DNA of 64,000 bases, from assembly GCF_048551375.1 (NCBI RefSeq), contig NZ_JBLYZJ010000008.1, positions 87,757 through 151,756 on the forward strand. The letters run 5' to 3'. This document shows positions 27,170-36,272 of this stretch, one piece after another; position 1 is the stretch's first letter; each line of letters begins with the position of its first letter. Source of the DNA: Faucicola sp048551375. Lineage in GTDB: Bacteria > Pseudomonadota > Gammaproteobacteria > Pseudomonadales > Moraxellaceae. A model generated the notes under the pieces. The model saw nothing but the letters and a program-made list of their open reading frames with translations, was not told the DNA's origin and did no database searches. A program made the translations under genes and the position numbers.

Positions 27170-28162
27170 ATGACAGCCAATAACAGCAATCCCATTACCT
27201 ATAACCAAATCCAAGCCATTGTTGCTCAAGATTTTGACACCATGGATAAACAAGTTTTTGGTAGCCTAAACTCCAAAGTCAAATTGGTCATGGCAGTCAG
27301 CCAACACGTGATTGACGCAGGGGGTAAGCGGATGCGTCCGCTAATTTCGCTGTTATGCTCTCGCATTTGTGAGGATAAGCCATTTGAGCCTGCGATGCAC
27401 TTGGGAGCGATTACTGAGATGCTCCACACCGCCACATTAGTGCATGATGATGTGATTGATGCGTCTGGCATGCGTCGTGGCAAACCCACTGCCAATGCGA
27501 CTTGGGACAATCCGACAGCCGTGCTAGTAGGGGATTATTTGATTGCTCGTTCGTTTAATTTGATGGTGGATTTTGGTTCGTTGCCGTTACTCAAACTATT
27601 TTCGGATGGAACGTGCGATATCGCTGAGGGCGAGGTGTTGCAACTCCAACATCAACATGACCCACAAGCCACCGAAGATGATTATATGAAAATCATTGAC
27701 GGCAAGACTTCACGGCTATTTATGATGGCAAGTCAAGGCGTGGCGATTTTGCATAGCCGCCCAGAGTTTGATGAGGCGTTTGGTAAGTTTGGACAGCATT
27801 TTGGCAATGCGTTTCAGATTATTGACGATGTGTTGGATTTTACAGGTGACAGTGCGGTTTTGGGCAAAAATGTCGGTGATGATATCGCTGAGGGCAAGCC
27901 AACTTTGCCTTTGATTAAGGCATTGGCAATGACGACTGGCGATGTGCATGAGAAACTACGCATTGCGATTCAGACAGGGGAAGTGGCGGATACGGCTGAG
28001 ATTATTGAGATTGTGAAGTCAAGTGGTGCGTTGGATTATTGCCGTCAAAAGGCGATTGATGAAAGTGACATCGCTCGTGAGGCGGTGTTGACCTTGCCAG
28101 AATCACAATATCGTCAAGGGTTGTTGGATTTGATTGCGTTGGCAGGGCAACGCTTGTATTAA
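27170..28162 (+). CDS. ispB: Octaprenyl diphosphate synthase
   Basis: A 330-residue trans-prenyltransferase that builds the isoprenoid tail of quinones by adding isopentenyl diphosphate to farnesyl diphosphate. The two aspartate-rich motifs are seen: VHDDVIDASGMRRG (first, DDxxD) and IIDDVLDFTGD (second). GGKRMRP near residue 50 binds diphosphate. Divergence from rplU-rpmA is the standard arrangement in gammaproteobacteria, here interrupted by the toxin-antitoxin pair. A consensus -10 TATAAT at 27133-27138 lies upstream; AGGG precedes the ATG by six bases. Its stop overlaps the convergent TetR gene by four bases. Confidence 0.94.
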   Translation: MTANNSNPITYNQIQAIVAQDFDTMDKQVFGSLNSKVKLVMAVSQHVIDAGGKRMRPLISLLCSRICEDKPFEPAMHLGAITEMLHTATLVHDDVIDASGMRRGKPTANATWDNPTAVLVGDYLIARSFNLMVDFGSLPLLKLFSDGTCDIAEGEVLQLQHQHDPQATEDDYMKIIDGKTSRLFMMASQGVAILHSRPEFDEAFGKFGQHFGNAFQIIDDVLDFTGDSAVLGKNVGDDIAEGKPTLPLIKALAMTTGDVHEKLRIAIQTGEVADTAEIIEIVKSSGALDYCRQKAIDESDIAREAVLTLPESQYRQGLLDLIALAGQRLY

Positions 28163-28713
28163 ATTTTGGTCACTTCAATCATCTGTTGCCAATCCTCGAC
28201 CAGTCCTGTAGGGAGTGGCAAATCTTTTTCAAAATAATACTTAAAACTTGCCAAAAAAATCGTGGACATCATGGTGGCTTGATAGTCTAAGGTTGCGTCT
28301 GATACATGGCTCATGGTTGGATGTTTTTTGGCAAGCTCAATAAAATTCTGCTTGCCCATATTGAACATATCTAGATATAAGTTGTGACGGCGAGTACGAA
28401 TCTTCCATAATGCCAACATTTGCTTGCGATGTTCAAACATTTTTTGGGTATGATTTTCCATAATCACTTGCAAAAATTTGGGTTCTGCATTTAGACGGTC
28501 TAAAAATACTTGGTTAATTTCTTGTTTAAAATCATCAATCATTTGTTCCGCAAGGTCACTTTTACCATGATAGTATTTATAAAAAGTGGCACGATTGACC
28601 AACGCTTTGTCGATAATCGCTTGAATCGTGATGTCGTCATAATCTTGCTCGGTAAGCAAATCAATAAACGCCGTGCGAATTGCGACATGGGTTTTAATAA
28701 TGCGTAAGTCCAT
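28159..28713 (-). CDS. TetR-family transcriptional regulator
   Basis: A 184-residue regulator. The N-terminal helix-turn-helix is typical of TetR: IRTAFIDLLTEQDYDDITIQ, then KALVNRATFYKYYHGKSDL. The C-terminal domain is helical and variable, and the ligand is unknown. It is divergent from the RND efflux genes with a 316-base gap, the classic arrangement of a local repressor of an efflux operon (as AcrR, MexR-like or AdeN-type control). That role is inferred from position. It converges on ispB with a 4-base overlap. Confidence 0.85.
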   Translation of the reverse strand: MDLRIIKTHVAIRTAFIDLLTEQDYDDITIQAIIDKALVNRATFYKYYHGKSDLAEQMIDDFKQEINQVFLDRLNAEPKFLQVIMENHTQKMFEHRKQMLALWKIRTRRHNLYLDMFNMGKQNFIELAKKHPTMSHVSDATLDYQATMMSTIFLASFKYYFEKDLPLPTGLVEDWQQMIEVTKI

Positions 28714-29029
28714 TGCGTGTAACTCTCTAGCAAAGTAACGGGAGTTTTTTTACAATTTTAACAAATTTTAAAGAAATAAGCATACGGTTTTGGGTATTTA
28801 GTTTATTAAACAGTCGCTTTGTTACACATTGTTGGTTTAACTTAACTGTGTTTTTTATTTAAAATATAACCGTGATAATTTTTAGACAGCTAAACAATTA
28901 TTTTTATCATCCCATCGAATAAGTAAACAATTTTAAATGATGATTTTGCCTTGTTATATTGGTTGTTTTGTCTTATTGAATTTACCCTATCCAAACAAAT
29001 GTATCGTTACCCAAATTTAAGAGGTGTTT
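28714..29029. promoter_or_regulatory. Divergent control region of the efflux locus
   Basis: An AT-rich 316-base gap between the TetR gene and the efflux operon. It must contain both promoters and probably the regulator's operator. I could not find a clean palindrome typical of TetR sites or a confident -35/-10 pair. Confidence 0.4.
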
Positions 29030-30433
29030 ATGAAATACCCCGTTTTATTGCTAGCCTCATTGGTAAGCACCAGCCTATTAGTGGCTTGTAATAAATCCGA
29101 CCCTGCCGCTGAGCAAGCGGCCGCCATGCAAAATATGCCCCCACCGACTGTGAATGTGTTGCCTGTGCAGTTTCAAGCCGTGCCATTAACCAAGCAATTA
29201 TCGGGTAAAATCGTGGCGTATCAAGAAGCCGTGGTCACACCACAGGTGTCTGGGATTATCGAAAAACAACTGTTCCGTGAGGGCAGTTTTGTCAAACAAG
29301 GTCAGCCGTTATTCCAAATTAATGCCGATAATTACACGACAGGATTGGCAGGCAGTCAAGCTCAGTTGGAGCAAAGCCTAGCAAGCGTGAATACCGCTAA
29401 AGCCAATTATAACAATGCGGTGGCAAGTTTGGAAAGCCGTCAAGCGGAATTGGCATTGGCTCAAGCCAATCTCAATCGTTTACAAACCCTAAAAGGTACA
29501 AATGCCATTTCTGCCCAAGAATATGATGCAGGCGTGACCCAAGTGCGTACTGCTCAAGCGGCGGTCAAAAATGCCCAAGCCCAAATTGGTGTGGCTCAAG
29601 CCAATATCAATGCAGCCGAAGCAACCAGTCGTGGGGCAAAACAAACGGTTAATAACAATCAAATCAATGTCAATCGTACCATTGTCAGAGCCCCCATCAG
29701 TGGTGTGACAGGGCGTTCTGCGGTGAATATAGGGGCATTGGCAAATGCAGGGCAAACCACGCTATTGACCATTTCACAGATGAATCCTGTTTATATTGAC
29801 ATGAGCCAATCATCTGCCGAAATGCTTGCCCTCCGCCAACAACTGGGCAATGGCTCAATGCAATCCCCTGATAAAGTGCAAGTACAATTAAAACTACCCG
29901 ATGGTTCGATTTATCCGCAAATCGGTCAGTTATCGTTCCGTGAATCTCGAGTGGATTCTGCCACTGGTACGGTGAATTTGCGTGCGATTGTGGGGAATGA
30001 TGCAGGCTTGCTCCTTCCGGGTATGATGGTGACGAGTGAAATCATTCAAAGTGTGATTAATAACGCCGTGCTATTACCATCCACAGCGGTCACCCAAACG
30101 CCAAAAGGTGATGCGACCGTTAATTTGGTCGATGCCAATAGCAAAATCCAAGTCCGCCCGATTAAGACCAATGGCACGTTTAGAGGGCAATGGATTGTCA
30201 CCGAGGGGCTTCAACAAGGTGAAAAAGTAGTGATTACAGGTGGTGCAAAAGTCAAGCCTGACCAACAAGTCGTGGCAAAACCTTACACCCCAGAAAGTAA
30301 CGGAGCGTTATCGGCACAGCCACCAGCTCAAGCCCAAACTCAAGTGCAAAATCAGCCAACGGTGAAATCCAATGCCAGTGCAAGCACCGCTGTGACAGCA
30401 AATCCAACTGCCAGTAGTCCAGCCAAACCCTAA
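29030..30433 (+). CDS. RND efflux membrane-fusion lipoprotein (AcrA/MexA/AdeA type)
   Basis: A 467-residue periplasmic adaptor. The lipoprotein signal ends in LLVAC, so the mature protein is lipid-anchored at Cys. Next come a lipoyl/barrel-sandwich part (VTPQVSGIIEKQLFREGSFVK), a long alpha-helical hairpin rich in Ala/Gln/Asn (~100-190), the returning lipoyl half (NRTIVRAPISGVTGRS), a beta-barrel and the membrane-proximal domain (VITGGAKVKPDQQV). The last ~45 residues are a low-complexity Pro/Gln/Ala/Ser tail. ATG 29030 lies five bases after GAGG. It is the first gene of the operon, 24 bases before the pump gene. Confidence 0.93.
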   Translation: MKYPVLLLASLVSTSLLVACNKSDPAAEQAAAMQNMPPPTVNVLPVQFQAVPLTKQLSGKIVAYQEAVVTPQVSGIIEKQLFREGSFVKQGQPLFQINADNYTTGLAGSQAQLEQSLASVNTAKANYNNAVASLESRQAELALAQANLNRLQTLKGTNAISAQEYDAGVTQVRTAQAAVKNAQAQIGVAQANINAAEATSRGAKQTVNNNQINVNRTIVRAPISGVTGRSAVNIGALANAGQTTLLTISQMNPVYIDMSQSSAEMLALRQQLGNGSMQSPDKVQVQLKLPDGSIYPQIGQLSFRESRVDSATGTVNLRAIVGNDAGLLLPGMMVTSEIIQSVINNAVLLPSTAVTQTPKGDATVNLVDANSKIQVRPIKTNGTFRGQWIVTEGLQQGEKVVITGGAKVKPDQQVVAKPYTPESNGALSAQPPAQAQTQVQNQPTVKSNASASTAVTANPTASSPAKP

Positions 30434-30457
30434 CCCCATCGCAAATACAGGTGAATT

Positions 30458-33400
30458 ATGTCACGCTTTTTTATCGACCGCCCTATCTTTGCATGGGTGA
30501 TAGCCATTATGATTATGCTTGCAGGGGTGTTGTCTGTTTTTAAACTCCCTGTCGAGCAGTACCCTCGCATTGCACCGCCCACGGTGTCGGTCAATGCCAT
30601 GTACCCCGGTGCATCTGCCCAAACCATCGAAGATTCTGTCACCCAAGTCATCGAACGCCAAATGAAAGGCTTGGACGGCTTGATGTATATGTCATCCACC
30701 AGTTCATCGAGTGGTATGGCACAGATTACCTTGACCTTTGAAAACGGCACAGACCCAGATACCGCTCAAGTCCAAGTCCAAAACAAACTCCAAGCCGCCA
30801 CCAGTTCATTACCAGAAATGGTGCAACGCCTTGGGGTCACGGTCAATAAATCATCAAGTGGCTTTTTGATGGTATTGGGCTTTGTATCCGAAGACGGTAG
30901 CATGAGTCGTGCCGATATTGCCGACTATATTTCTGCCAATGTGGTTGACCACATTAGCCGTGTGGAGGGTGTGGGCAATGTGAATTTGTTTGGCTCACCT
31001 TATGCCATGCGAATTTGGCTTGACCCTGCCAAACTCCAAAGTTATGGTTTGATGCCTCAAGATGTCGTGCAAGCGGTACAAGCTCAAAATGCCCAAGTAT
31101 CGGCAGGACAAATCGGTCAACAGCCTTCTAACAATGAACGTCAAGCCATTAATGCCACTGTCACCGTGCAAAGCTATCTACAAACACCAGAGCAGTTTCG
31201 CAATATTTTACTAAAATCTAGCAATGATGGCTCACGAATTCGCCTAGGCGATGTGGCAACCGTTGAGCTAGGCAGTGAAAACTATAACGTTGTGGCTCGA
31301 TACAACGGTAAAGACTCAGCAGCTATGGGGATATCATTGGCTTCTGGGGCAAATGCGTTGGATACTCGTGAAGCAGTCGATGCTCGTATCAAACAGCTTC
31401 AGCCAAATTTCCCCAAAGGGCTAAAGGTCATCGTCCCTTATGACACCACGCCATTTGTTAAATTATCTATCGAACAAGTCGCCAAAACCTTGGGCGAGGC
31501 GATTTTATTAGTATTTGTGGTGATGTTTTTGTTTTTACAAAGTTGGCGAGCCACCATCATTCCGACCCTTGCCGTGCCTGTGGTGTTATTGGGGACGTTT
31601 GCGGTACTGTATATGTTTGGCTTTAGTGTCAACGTACTGACCATGTTTGCCATGGTCTTGGCGATTGGTCTATTGGTCGATGATGCGATTGTGGTGGTGG
31701 AAAATGTCGAGCGGATTTTGGAAGAAGACCAAAATATCTCGGTCGTTGATGCTACTCGTCAGTCGATGGGTGAAATTAGCAAAGTCGTAATTGGTATTGC
31801 GTTGATTTTATCTGCGGTATTTGTACCGATGGCATTTTTTGGTGGTTCGACTGGGGTGATTTATCGCCAGTTTGCCATTACCCTGATTACCAGTATGACA
31901 TTATCGGCGGTTGTGGCATTGGTGTTTACCCCTGCGTTATGTGCCACGATTTTAAAACGCTCAAAATCACATGAAAAACATGGTGAAGGTCAAACAGGAT
32001 TTTTTGCCGCCTTTAACCGTGGTTTTGAAAAGTTAAGCCGTGGTTATGAAAATTTTGTCGGTAAAAGTATCAAGCTAAAATGGCTGTATGTCATCGGTTA
32101 TGCCGTGATTATTGCGGTGATGGGCTTGCTATTTATGCGAATCCCCAGTTCATTTTTACCCGAAGAAGACCAAGGCGTGATGATGACACTGGTGCAATTG
32201 CCTGCTGGTGCAAGCCAAGACCAAACCCAAGCGGTACTTGATAAAGTCAATGCGTATTACCATGAAGCTGAAAAAGCCAATGTTGAATCAGTGTTAACCA
32301 TCAATGGTTTTAGCTTTGCAGGACAAGGGCAAAACATGGGCTTAGCGTTTGTCAAACTTAAAGATTGGTCAGAACGCCACGGTGAAAAAAACAGTGCTAA
32401 AGCGGTGGCAGGGCGAGCGATGGGTTATTTTATGACCCAAATGAACGAAGCCCAAGTGTATGCCATCGTACCGCCTGCGATTACCGAACTGGGTACAGCG
32501 ACTGGTTTTAACTTACAACTACAAGACGGTGCAGGGCTAGGACATGATGCGTTGCTAGAAGCTCGCAATATGCTACTGGGCATGGCAAGTCAAAATAAAG
32601 ACGTGACAGGCGTGCGTCCCAATGGGCTAGAAGACTCACCACAATATAAAATCAACGTAGACTATGACGCTGCCAATGCGATGGGCGTCAGCTCAACAAC
32701 CATCAATGGTTTACTTAGCACAGCTTGGGGTAGTAGCTACGTCAATGACTTTATGGATAGAGGACGTATCAAAAAGGTCTATCTACAAGGTGATGCTGAT
32801 AGCCGTACCACCCCAGACGACCTTACCAAATGGTATGTCCGCAATAACCAAGGCGTGATGGTACCCTTTAGCTCGTTTGCCACAGGTGAATGGCGTTATG
32901 GCTCACCCAGCCTAAACCGCTACAACAGCCTTGCCTCGATGAATATTCAAGGCAGTGCCGCTATGGGCAAAAGCACAGGCGATGCCATGAAAGCCATGCA
33001 AGATATGATTGCCAAGCTCCCTCAAGGCATTACTTACGAATGGACAGGGCTATCGCTAGAAGAACAAAAATCTGGGGCTCAAGCTCCCCTACTCTACGCC
33101 ATTTCGATTTTGGTGGTATTCTTATGTTTGGCGGCACTGTATGAAAGCTGGTCGATTCCGTTTGCGGTATTGCTAGTCGTGCCATTGGGCGTACTTGGAG
33201 CGGCGATTTTCACAGGTATGCGAGGCTTTGCCAATGATATTTATTTGCAAGTCGGTCTATTGACAGTGGTGGGTCTATCCGCCAAAAATGCGATTTTGAT
33301 TATCGAATTTGCCAAAGAACGCCAAGATGCAGGCTACAGCCTCTATGACTCGGTCACTGTGGCGGCTCGCCAACGTCTACGTCCGATTATTATGACTTCA

Positions 33401-33622
33401 CTTGCATTTGGTATCGGTGTTGTGCCATTATTCTTGGCAAAAGGGGCAGGTTCTGGTAGCCAAACCGCCATTGGTACAAGCGTATTGGGTGGGGTAATTA
33501 GTGCGACCTTACTCGGGGTGTTCTTTATTCCAATGTTCTATGTGTGGATTCGCTCAATCTTTAAGGACAAACCTAAAGATAAACAAGTGACATTAACAAA
33601 AGAAGAGGTTGTTGAAGTTTAA
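30458..33622 (+). CDS. RND multidrug efflux pump, HAE1 family (AcrB/MexB/AdeB type)
   Basis: A 1054-residue inner-membrane pump with the usual 12 helices and two large periplasmic loops. It opens with the hallmark MSRFFIDRPIFAWVIAI and LPVEQYPRIAPP. The proton-relay Asp pair is in GLLVDDAIVVVENVERI (helix 4), and the partner Lys is in VGLSAKNAILIIEFAK (helix 10). HAE1 pumps export many hydrophobic drugs, dyes, detergents and biocides by a rotating trimer mechanism. Substrates here cannot be predicted. Together with the upstream adaptor and the downstream outer-membrane factor it forms a tripartite system. Confidence 0.95.
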   Translation: MSRFFIDRPIFAWVIAIMIMLAGVLSVFKLPVEQYPRIAPPTVSVNAMYPGASAQTIEDSVTQVIERQMKGLDGLMYMSSTSSSSGMAQITLTFENGTDPDTAQVQVQNKLQAATSSLPEMVQRLGVTVNKSSSGFLMVLGFVSEDGSMSRADIADYISANVVDHISRVEGVGNVNLFGSPYAMRIWLDPAKLQSYGLMPQDVVQAVQAQNAQVSAGQIGQQPSNNERQAINATVTVQSYLQTPEQFRNILLKSSNDGSRIRLGDVATVELGSENYNVVARYNGKDSAAMGISLASGANALDTREAVDARIKQLQPNFPKGLKVIVPYDTTPFVKLSIEQVAKTLGEAILLVFVVMFLFLQSWRATIIPTLAVPVVLLGTFAVLYMFGFSVNVLTMFAMVLAIGLLVDDAIVVVENVERILEEDQNISVVDATRQSMGEISKVVIGIALILSAVFVPMAFFGGSTGVIYRQFAITLITSMTLSAVVALVFTPALCATILKRSKSHEKHGEGQTGFFAAFNRGFEKLSRGYENFVGKSIKLKWLYVIGYAVIIAVMGLLFMRIPSSFLPEEDQGVMMTLVQLPAGASQDQTQAVLDKVNAYYHEAEKANVESVLTINGFSFAGQGQNMGLAFVKLKDWSERHGEKNSAKAVAGRAMGYFMTQMNEAQVYAIVPPAITELGTATGFNLQLQDGAGLGHDALLEARNMLLGMASQNKDVTGVRPNGLEDSPQYKINVDYDAANAMGVSSTTINGLLSTAWGSSYVNDFMDRGRIKKVYLQGDADSRTTPDDLTKWYVRNNQGVMVPFSSFATGEWRYGSPSLNRYNSLASMNIQGSAAMGKSTGDAMKAMQDMIAKLPQGITYEWTGLSLEEQKSGAQAPLLYAISILVVFLCLAALYESWSIPFAVLLVVPLGVLGAAIFTGMRGFANDIYLQVGLLTVVGLSAKNAILIIEFAKERQDAGYSLYDSVTVAARQRLRPIIMTSLAFGIGVVPLFLAKGAGSGSQTAIGTSVLGGVISATLLGVFFIPMFYVWIRSIFKDKPKDKQVTLTKEEVVEV

Positions 33623-33883
33623 ATATCATAAATCCCCCTTTATGTAAAGGGGGACTTTCTGCTCATAAGTAACTGAACAAATTTAAATTATAGTCTTATT
33701 TTCCGTGGGTAACGCTCTGCTAACCCACGCTACAATATGGACTATTATAAGATAATTTTATTTTTGTGCTTATTAAATTTATGTATAAGACAAAGTCCCC
33801 TCTTTTATAAAGAGGGGGTTGGGGGAGATTCAAACAAATCCTTTTAATCCATTTATTTTCCCAAAGTTTCCAAAGGAAAAGCC
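33623..33883. repeat. Cluster of three short palindromes between pump and outer-membrane factor
   Basis: This 261-base gap holds three separate hairpin repeats: 33633-33653 (CCCCCTTTATGTAAAGGGGG core), 33704-33732 (GTGGGTAACG...TAACCCACGC) and 33796-33833 (CCCCTCTTTTATAAAGAGGGG then TTGGGGGAGATTCAAA). Similar units occur elsewhere in the window. They may weaken co-transcription of the downstream gene. Confidence 0.7.
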
Positions 33884-35419
33884 ATGAAATCCTTAAAGCA
33901 TACCACCACTGCTCAACCAAACAAAATTAATATGAGCAAAATTGGCGGACTTAGCGTGTTGTTTTTAAGCCTAACCGCTTGTCAAACCATTCCCAAAGCC
34001 CAAACTGAGCCTGTCGTTGCCAATCCACAGATTGCCACCGAACAGCCTTACCAAACCTACGATAGCCAAACCATCAGTAATGCCAATCAACCCAGTATTG
34101 CCCATCAGCGTTGGCAAGATTTTTATAGCGATGCCAATCTTAAACAATTGATTGCACTGGGACTGGAAAACAACAAAGGCATTGAAGCCCAAATTCTTGC
34201 CATCGAATCTGCCAAAGCCCAATACCGCATTAAAGACAATGCCAACGTGCCGAATCTCAGTGCCACAGGCAGTGCAGGTTATAAAGGCGATTTTGACGGT
34301 AATAATAGTGATAATTATAGCGTTGGCTTAGGTACATCCTACGAATTTGACTTTTGGGGCAAAGTGGCGAATCAAAAACAAGCCAGTTTAGAGCAATTTT
34401 TTGCCACCGCTGCCGCCAAAGATACCGCTCAAATCACCTTGATTAGCAATATCGCCCAAGCCTATGTCAACTACGGCTATATCAATTCACAATTGGCACT
34501 CGCCGAAAAAACCCTCAAAAACCGTGACCAAGCCTACCAAATCAACCGTAAACGCTTCCAAGCAGGACTGGATTCCGAGCTAACCTCTGCCCAATCGCTT
34601 GCTTCGGTAGAAAGCGTGAAGAAAAACATCGCCCAACTCACTACCCAACGCCTACAAGCCCAAAATGCCATCAGTGCGTTGGTGGGATTGCCTGCTGATA
34701 ACCGTGTGCTAGCCCTATTACCCAAACAAGCCGTTAAGCAAATCACGCAACAAAAAGTCTTTAGCACAGGCTTGCCCAGTGAATTATTGCTATACCGCCC
34801 TGACCTACGTAAAGCCGAACATGAGCTAAAAGCTGCAGGGGCAAATGTTAACATCGCACGTGCCAGTTATTTTCCCAATATCAGCCTTTCTGCCAATGCA
34901 GGTACAGGTAGCCTAAGTTTGGGCGATTTGTTTAAATCGGGCAGTTTTAGTTGGGGAATTACACCCAGCATCAATTTACCGATTTTTAACCCCAGCTTAA
35001 CCCAACAATATAACATTAGTGAAATTGCCCAACGCCAAGCCTTGAGCCAATATGAACAAAACATCCAAACTGCTTTTACCGAGGTAAAAGATGCCCTCGC
35101 CACACGTGCGACATTAAACGCCCAATTAAACGCCAGTGTTGGAGCGACCAACGCCAACAAAAAGAGCTATGATATTTCTTATGCTCGCTTCCGTGCAGGG
35201 CTAGATAATTATCTGGGTGTGCTAAGTGCCGAAACAGGGCTATATAATAGCGAACAAGAAATCCTTGCGATTGGCAAAGAGCGTTTGTTAAGTGAAATTA
35301 CACTGTATAAAGTCCTTGGTGGCGGTGCAAATGTCGATGTACCACTAGAAGCACCCATCGACACGCATAAAAACGCCAGTGACTATATCACTGATATTGC
35401 TAAAAAAGCAAAACAGTAA
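33884..35419 (+). CDS. Outer-membrane efflux lipoprotein (OprM/AdeC-type, NodT family)
   Basis: A 511-residue TolC-like outer-membrane factor. The signal peptide ends in LSLTAC, a lipobox. Typical segments are RWQDFYSDANLKQLIALGLENN, the SYEFDFWGKVANQ motif, RPDLRKAEHELKAAGANVNIARA and the closing GLDNYLGVLSAETGLYNSEQ. The trimer forms the exit duct for the RND pump. AAGGA lies six bases before the ATG. It is separated from the pump by 261 bases of repeats rather than the usual short gap, and is flanked by two opposite copies of the same palindrome family (33796 and 35472). Confidence 0.93.
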   Translation: MKSLKHTTTAQPNKINMSKIGGLSVLFLSLTACQTIPKAQTEPVVANPQIATEQPYQTYDSQTISNANQPSIAHQRWQDFYSDANLKQLIALGLENNKGIEAQILAIESAKAQYRIKDNANVPNLSATGSAGYKGDFDGNNSDNYSVGLGTSYEFDFWGKVANQKQASLEQFFATAAAKDTAQITLISNIAQAYVNYGYINSQLALAEKTLKNRDQAYQINRKRFQAGLDSELTSAQSLASVESVKKNIAQLTTQRLQAQNAISALVGLPADNRVLALLPKQAVKQITQQKVFSTGLPSELLLYRPDLRKAEHELKAAGANVNIARASYFPNISLSANAGTGSLSLGDLFKSGSFSWGITPSINLPIFNPSLTQQYNISEIAQRQALSQYEQNIQTAFTEVKDALATRATLNAQLNASVGATNANKKSYDISYARFRAGLDNYLGVLSAETGLYNSEQEILAIGKERLLSEITLYKVLGGGANVDVPLEAPIDTHKNASDYITDIAKKAKQ

Positions 35420-35471
35420 AATAACCTAATTTTGGGTTAGGCTAAACTATAAGCCATTGCCATTGCTATCA

Positions 35472-35513
35472 TTTAAATCTCCCCCAATCCCCTCTTTACA
35501 AAAGAGGGGGCTT
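35472..35513. repeat. Dispersed CCCCCTCTTT palindrome, copy B2 (reverse orientation)
   Basis: In reverse it reads GCCCCCTCTTTTGTAAAGAG then GGGATTGGGGGAGATTTAAA, matching the copies at 33796 and 44180. It lies just after the outer-membrane-factor gene and could act as a terminator. Confidence 0.75.
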
Positions 35514-35527
35514 ATCCCAAGTTCAGG

Positions 35528-36163
35528 TTAAAACGCATAACTGGCGATACCGTGAGCGATTTTTTTACCCTCGTCATTGACAAGCAACATCCGACTGGTA
35601 CAGCCTTTCCGCCCCATTCGTAAAATTTCAGCCGTGGCAATAAATTCCTTGCCACGTCCGGGGGCGAGATAATCAATACGCAAATCCACCGTTGCCAAGC
35701 GTTTGACTTTTTTGGTTTGCTCCTCAAACGTGCCTTGATTGCGTTTATAAATCTCAAACATCCCCACCAAACCGCCAATGGTATCCAAAATCGTGGCGGT
35801 CATGCCCCCATGCAAAATCTGAAAATTGGGGTTGCCGATTAACTCTGGTTTTAGTTCAACACGCCCGACCATTTCCCCGTTTTCATAACTAAATTTGCTG
35901 GAAGTGTGAGCATTGAATGGGCTAAGCCCCATGATAAAGGCTAATCGCTCGCCTATTTCGTCAATATTGGCGTGTGTCTCTTGGCTATGGTCGGCTTCAG
36001 ATTGCAATTCGATTTCATCGACTAAGTCGCTATGCTCTTGAACATCAGGCTCTTGAACACCAAGTTCTTGAACATCAGTATCTTGAAAATTGGACTGTTG
36101 AAAATCGTCTAAATCGAGATTATTGTTTGGTTGATTAGCGTCATGATTAGTTGATAAATTCAC
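35528..36163 (-). CDS. PaaI-like hotdog-fold thioesterase with repetitive N-terminus
   Basis: A 211-residue protein. Residues ~75-211 form a hotdog thioesterase domain with the catalytic-loop motif ILHGGMTATILDTIGG and later VDLRIDYLAPGRGKEF. Such enzymes hydrolyse acyl-CoAs; the substrate here is unknown. The first ~70 residues are acidic, Asn/Gln-rich and contain short repeats (DTDVQELGVQEPDVQEHSD) absent from ordinary PaaI. The start is GTG 36163, supported by AAGGAG seven bases upstream. It is convergent with the efflux operon and divergent from hemB. Confidence 0.82.
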   Translation of the reverse strand: MNLSTNHDANQPNNNLDLDDFQQSNFQDTDVQELGVQEPDVQEHSDLVDEIELQSEADHSQETHANIDEIGERLAFIMGLSPFNAHTSSKFSYENGEMVGRVELKPELIGNPNFQILHGGMTATILDTIGGLVGMFEIYKRNQGTFEEQTKKVKRLATVDLRIDYLAPGRGKEFIATAEILRMGRKGCTSRMLLVNDEGKKIAHGIASYAF

Positions 36164-36272
36164 AGCCCACTCCTTGCGTATGTTAGAATATCGCTTAAAA
36201 TCTGGCTATTGTAACAAATTTACACCTTTATTCTAAGCAGTTGAAAGAATTTTATCCAAAAGCGAGGCTGAC

